From the NCBI GenBank assembly GCA_024277705.1, contig JAJRUQ010000109.1, positions 1 to 37,237 on the forward strand: a stretch of 37,237 nucleotides of DNA. The letters run 5' to 3'. Under the pieces are notes generated by a model, which saw nothing but the letters and a program-made list of their open reading frames with translations, ran no database searches and had not been told where the DNA came from. Shown here piece after piece: positions 36,541 through 37,237 of the stretch. Source of the DNA: Gammaproteobacteria bacterium. GTDB lineage: Bacteria > Pseudomonadota > Gammaproteobacteria > SZUA-229. Positions within the stretch are counted from its first letter, which is position 1, and each line of letters begins with the position of its first letter. Both the position numbers and the translations under genes were made by a program.

Positions 36541-36616
36541 TGGCTCCTCGAGCTGGGCTCGAACCAGCGACAAACGGATTAACAGTCCGTTGCTCTACCA
36601 ACTGAGCTATCGAGGA
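36541..36616 (-). tRNA. tRNA-Asn (anticodon GTT)
   Basis: The minus strand gives a complete 76-base cloverleaf. Acceptor arm TCCTCGA pairs with TCGAGGA, the D arm contains AGCTCAGTTGGTAGAGC, and the anticodon arm is CGGACTGTTAATCCG with GTT. The T arm is GCTGGTTCGAGCCCAGC, and discriminator G is followed by an encoded CCA. It serves as the likely integration site of the decayed island to its 3-prime side. Confidence 0.97.
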
Positions 36617-36661
36617 ATAACTTCTCAAGGCGTAAAACTGATGCCTTAATTGGAAGGCGGT

Positions 36662-36690
36662 ATGCTACCGATTTGAACTCCATCGGTCAA
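36662..36690 (-). promoter_or_regulatory. Candidate tRNA-Asn promoter
   Basis: TTGACC (36685-36690) and TAGCAT (36662-36667) on the minus strand are 17 bases apart, about 45 bases before the mature tRNA 5-prime end. They lie just after the aspartate aminotransferase stop. Confidence 0.45.
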
Positions 36691-36698
36691 CATAAAAT

Positions 36699-36727
36699 AA
36701 CCTTCAACTGCGTAATAATTGAAGATT
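36699..36727 (-). terminator. Weak hairpin at the end of the aminotransferase gene
   Basis: On the minus strand AATCTTCAA pairs with TTGAAGGTT around an 11-base loop and is followed by ATTTTA. It overlaps the stop codon and may end transcription before the tRNA promoter. Confidence 0.35.
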
Positions 36728-37235
36728 ATTCAATTGTTTGTTTGATTCTGCTCAGTGCTTTTTCCAGACTGTCCATATCGGTAGCATAGGACAGCCTTAA
36801 ATGGCCTGATAAGCCGAATGCGGAACCGGGTACCAGTGCCACTTCGGCTTTTTCCAGTAATAACTGTGCCAGTTGCACATCATCTTCAATGCCTTGCATG
36901 CGTTCGATAACCGCATGAAAGGAGGGAAAACTGTAGAAAGTGCCATCACTTGCCGGGCAGGTCACGCCATCCATCTCATTTAATGCTTTATGTACAAAAT
37001 CGTGGCGTTGTTTGAATATCCGGCACATTTCTTTGAGGAAGCTCTGGTCACCGTTCAGCGCCGCCTCTGCTGCATACTGGGCAATGGAGGTCGGGTTAGA
37101 AGTACTTTGTGACTGAATTTTTTTCATGCCCTTAACCAGCTCAGTGGGGCCGCCACAGTAACAGATACGCCAGCCGGTCATGGAATAGGCTTTGGAAACA
37201 CCATTGACAACCACGGTTCGCTCTTTTAATTCGGG
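36726..37235 (-). CDS. aspC: Aspartate aminotransferase (class I PLP enzyme), C-terminal part
   Basis: This is the C-terminal 169 codons or so of a class I aminotransferase; the frame runs off the right edge (PELKERTVVVNGV at the boundary). SKAYSMTGWR holds the PLP Schiff-base Lys, and HLRLSYATDMDSL near the end holds the substrate-carboxylate Arg. The type I-gamma aspartate aminotransferase (AspC/AatA) is the best match, making aspartate from oxaloacetate and glutamate. An oddity is WRICYCGGP, where relatives have WRIGY: a Gly-to-Cys change one base away. The apparent GTG start at 37214 is internal and should not be used. Confidence 0.85.
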   Translation of the reverse strand, partial: PELKERTVVVNGVSKAYSMTGWRICYCGGPTELVKGMKKIQSQSTSNPTSIAQYAAEAALNGDQSFLKEMCRIFKQRHDFVHKALNEMDGVTCPASDGTFYSFPSFHAVIERMQGIEDDVQLAQLLLEKAEVALVPGSAFGLSGHLRLSYATDMDSLEKALSRIKQTIE

Positions 37236-37237
37236 GC

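Noticed and set aside
36295-36573. 92-codon minus-strand frame overlapping tRNA-Asn
   Set aside because: Its start MSLVRAQLEEP is the usual read-through of a tRNA sequence; the rest has no family resemblance.

Overview
The window reads as a chromosomal stretch of a gammaproteobacterium. Evidence: a zipA cell-division gene sits between smc and ligA (the Pseudomonas-type order, with Smc rather than MukB). A BarA/GacS hybrid kinase lies next to cysM and rlmD. rluC, a HAD phosphatase and sppA stand divergent to rne, and there are slyX and cysZ homologues. A PEP-CTERM sorting signal and CHASE2 receptors suggest an environmental, biofilm-capable species. The genus cannot be fixed from the sequence alone.

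Layout. 1-3.3 kb: a minus-strand run queF, FGGY sugar kinase, cysZ, slyX. The last three each carry one in-frame TAA with otherwise intact reading frames. 3.5-9.9 kb: plus-strand smc-zipA-ligA, with a possible 40-residue ORF between zipA and ligA. 9.9-12 kb: an HD-domain phosphohydrolase gene embedded in intergenic repeats. 12-17 kb: minus-strand CHASE2 adenylate cyclase and BarA-like kinase. 17.3-19.7 kb: plus-strand cysM and rlmD. 19.8-24.1 kb: minus-strand module of CHASE2 Ser/Thr kinase, PP2C phosphatase and FHA protein. 24.7-27.4 kb: minus-strand rluC, HAD phosphatase, sppA. 28.2-32.3 kb: plus-strand rne, pdxS (overlapping rne by 4 bases) and pdxT. 32.5-34.7 kb: a PEP-CTERM protein and a divergent lipoprotein made of two tandem repeats. 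34.9-36.6 kb: a decayed mobile island ending at tRNA-Asn, with parDE remnants, IS66 and IS110 fragments and a csrA-like gene. The right edge holds a partial aspartate aminotransferase gene.

Intergenic repeats are the most striking non-coding content. At least four modules (called A to D here) are combined in different orders and orientations at about 1.2-1.55 kb, 9.95-10.3 kb and 11.55-11.92 kb. Module B is a 64-bp palindromic element whose core is flipped relative to its flanks in one copy. Module A forms a long inverted pair bracketing the slyX-to-ligA segment.

Functionally the window joins chromosome maintenance (smc, zipA, ligA), RNA turnover and modification (rne, rluC, rlmD, queF) and de novo PLP synthesis (pdxST). 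It also holds an unusual density of signalling genes: two CHASE2 receptors with different outputs (cAMP and protein phosphorylation), a phosphatase and FHA partner for the kinase, and BarA. BarA in relatives controls the Csr/Rsm system, which makes the stray csrA-like gene in the island notable.
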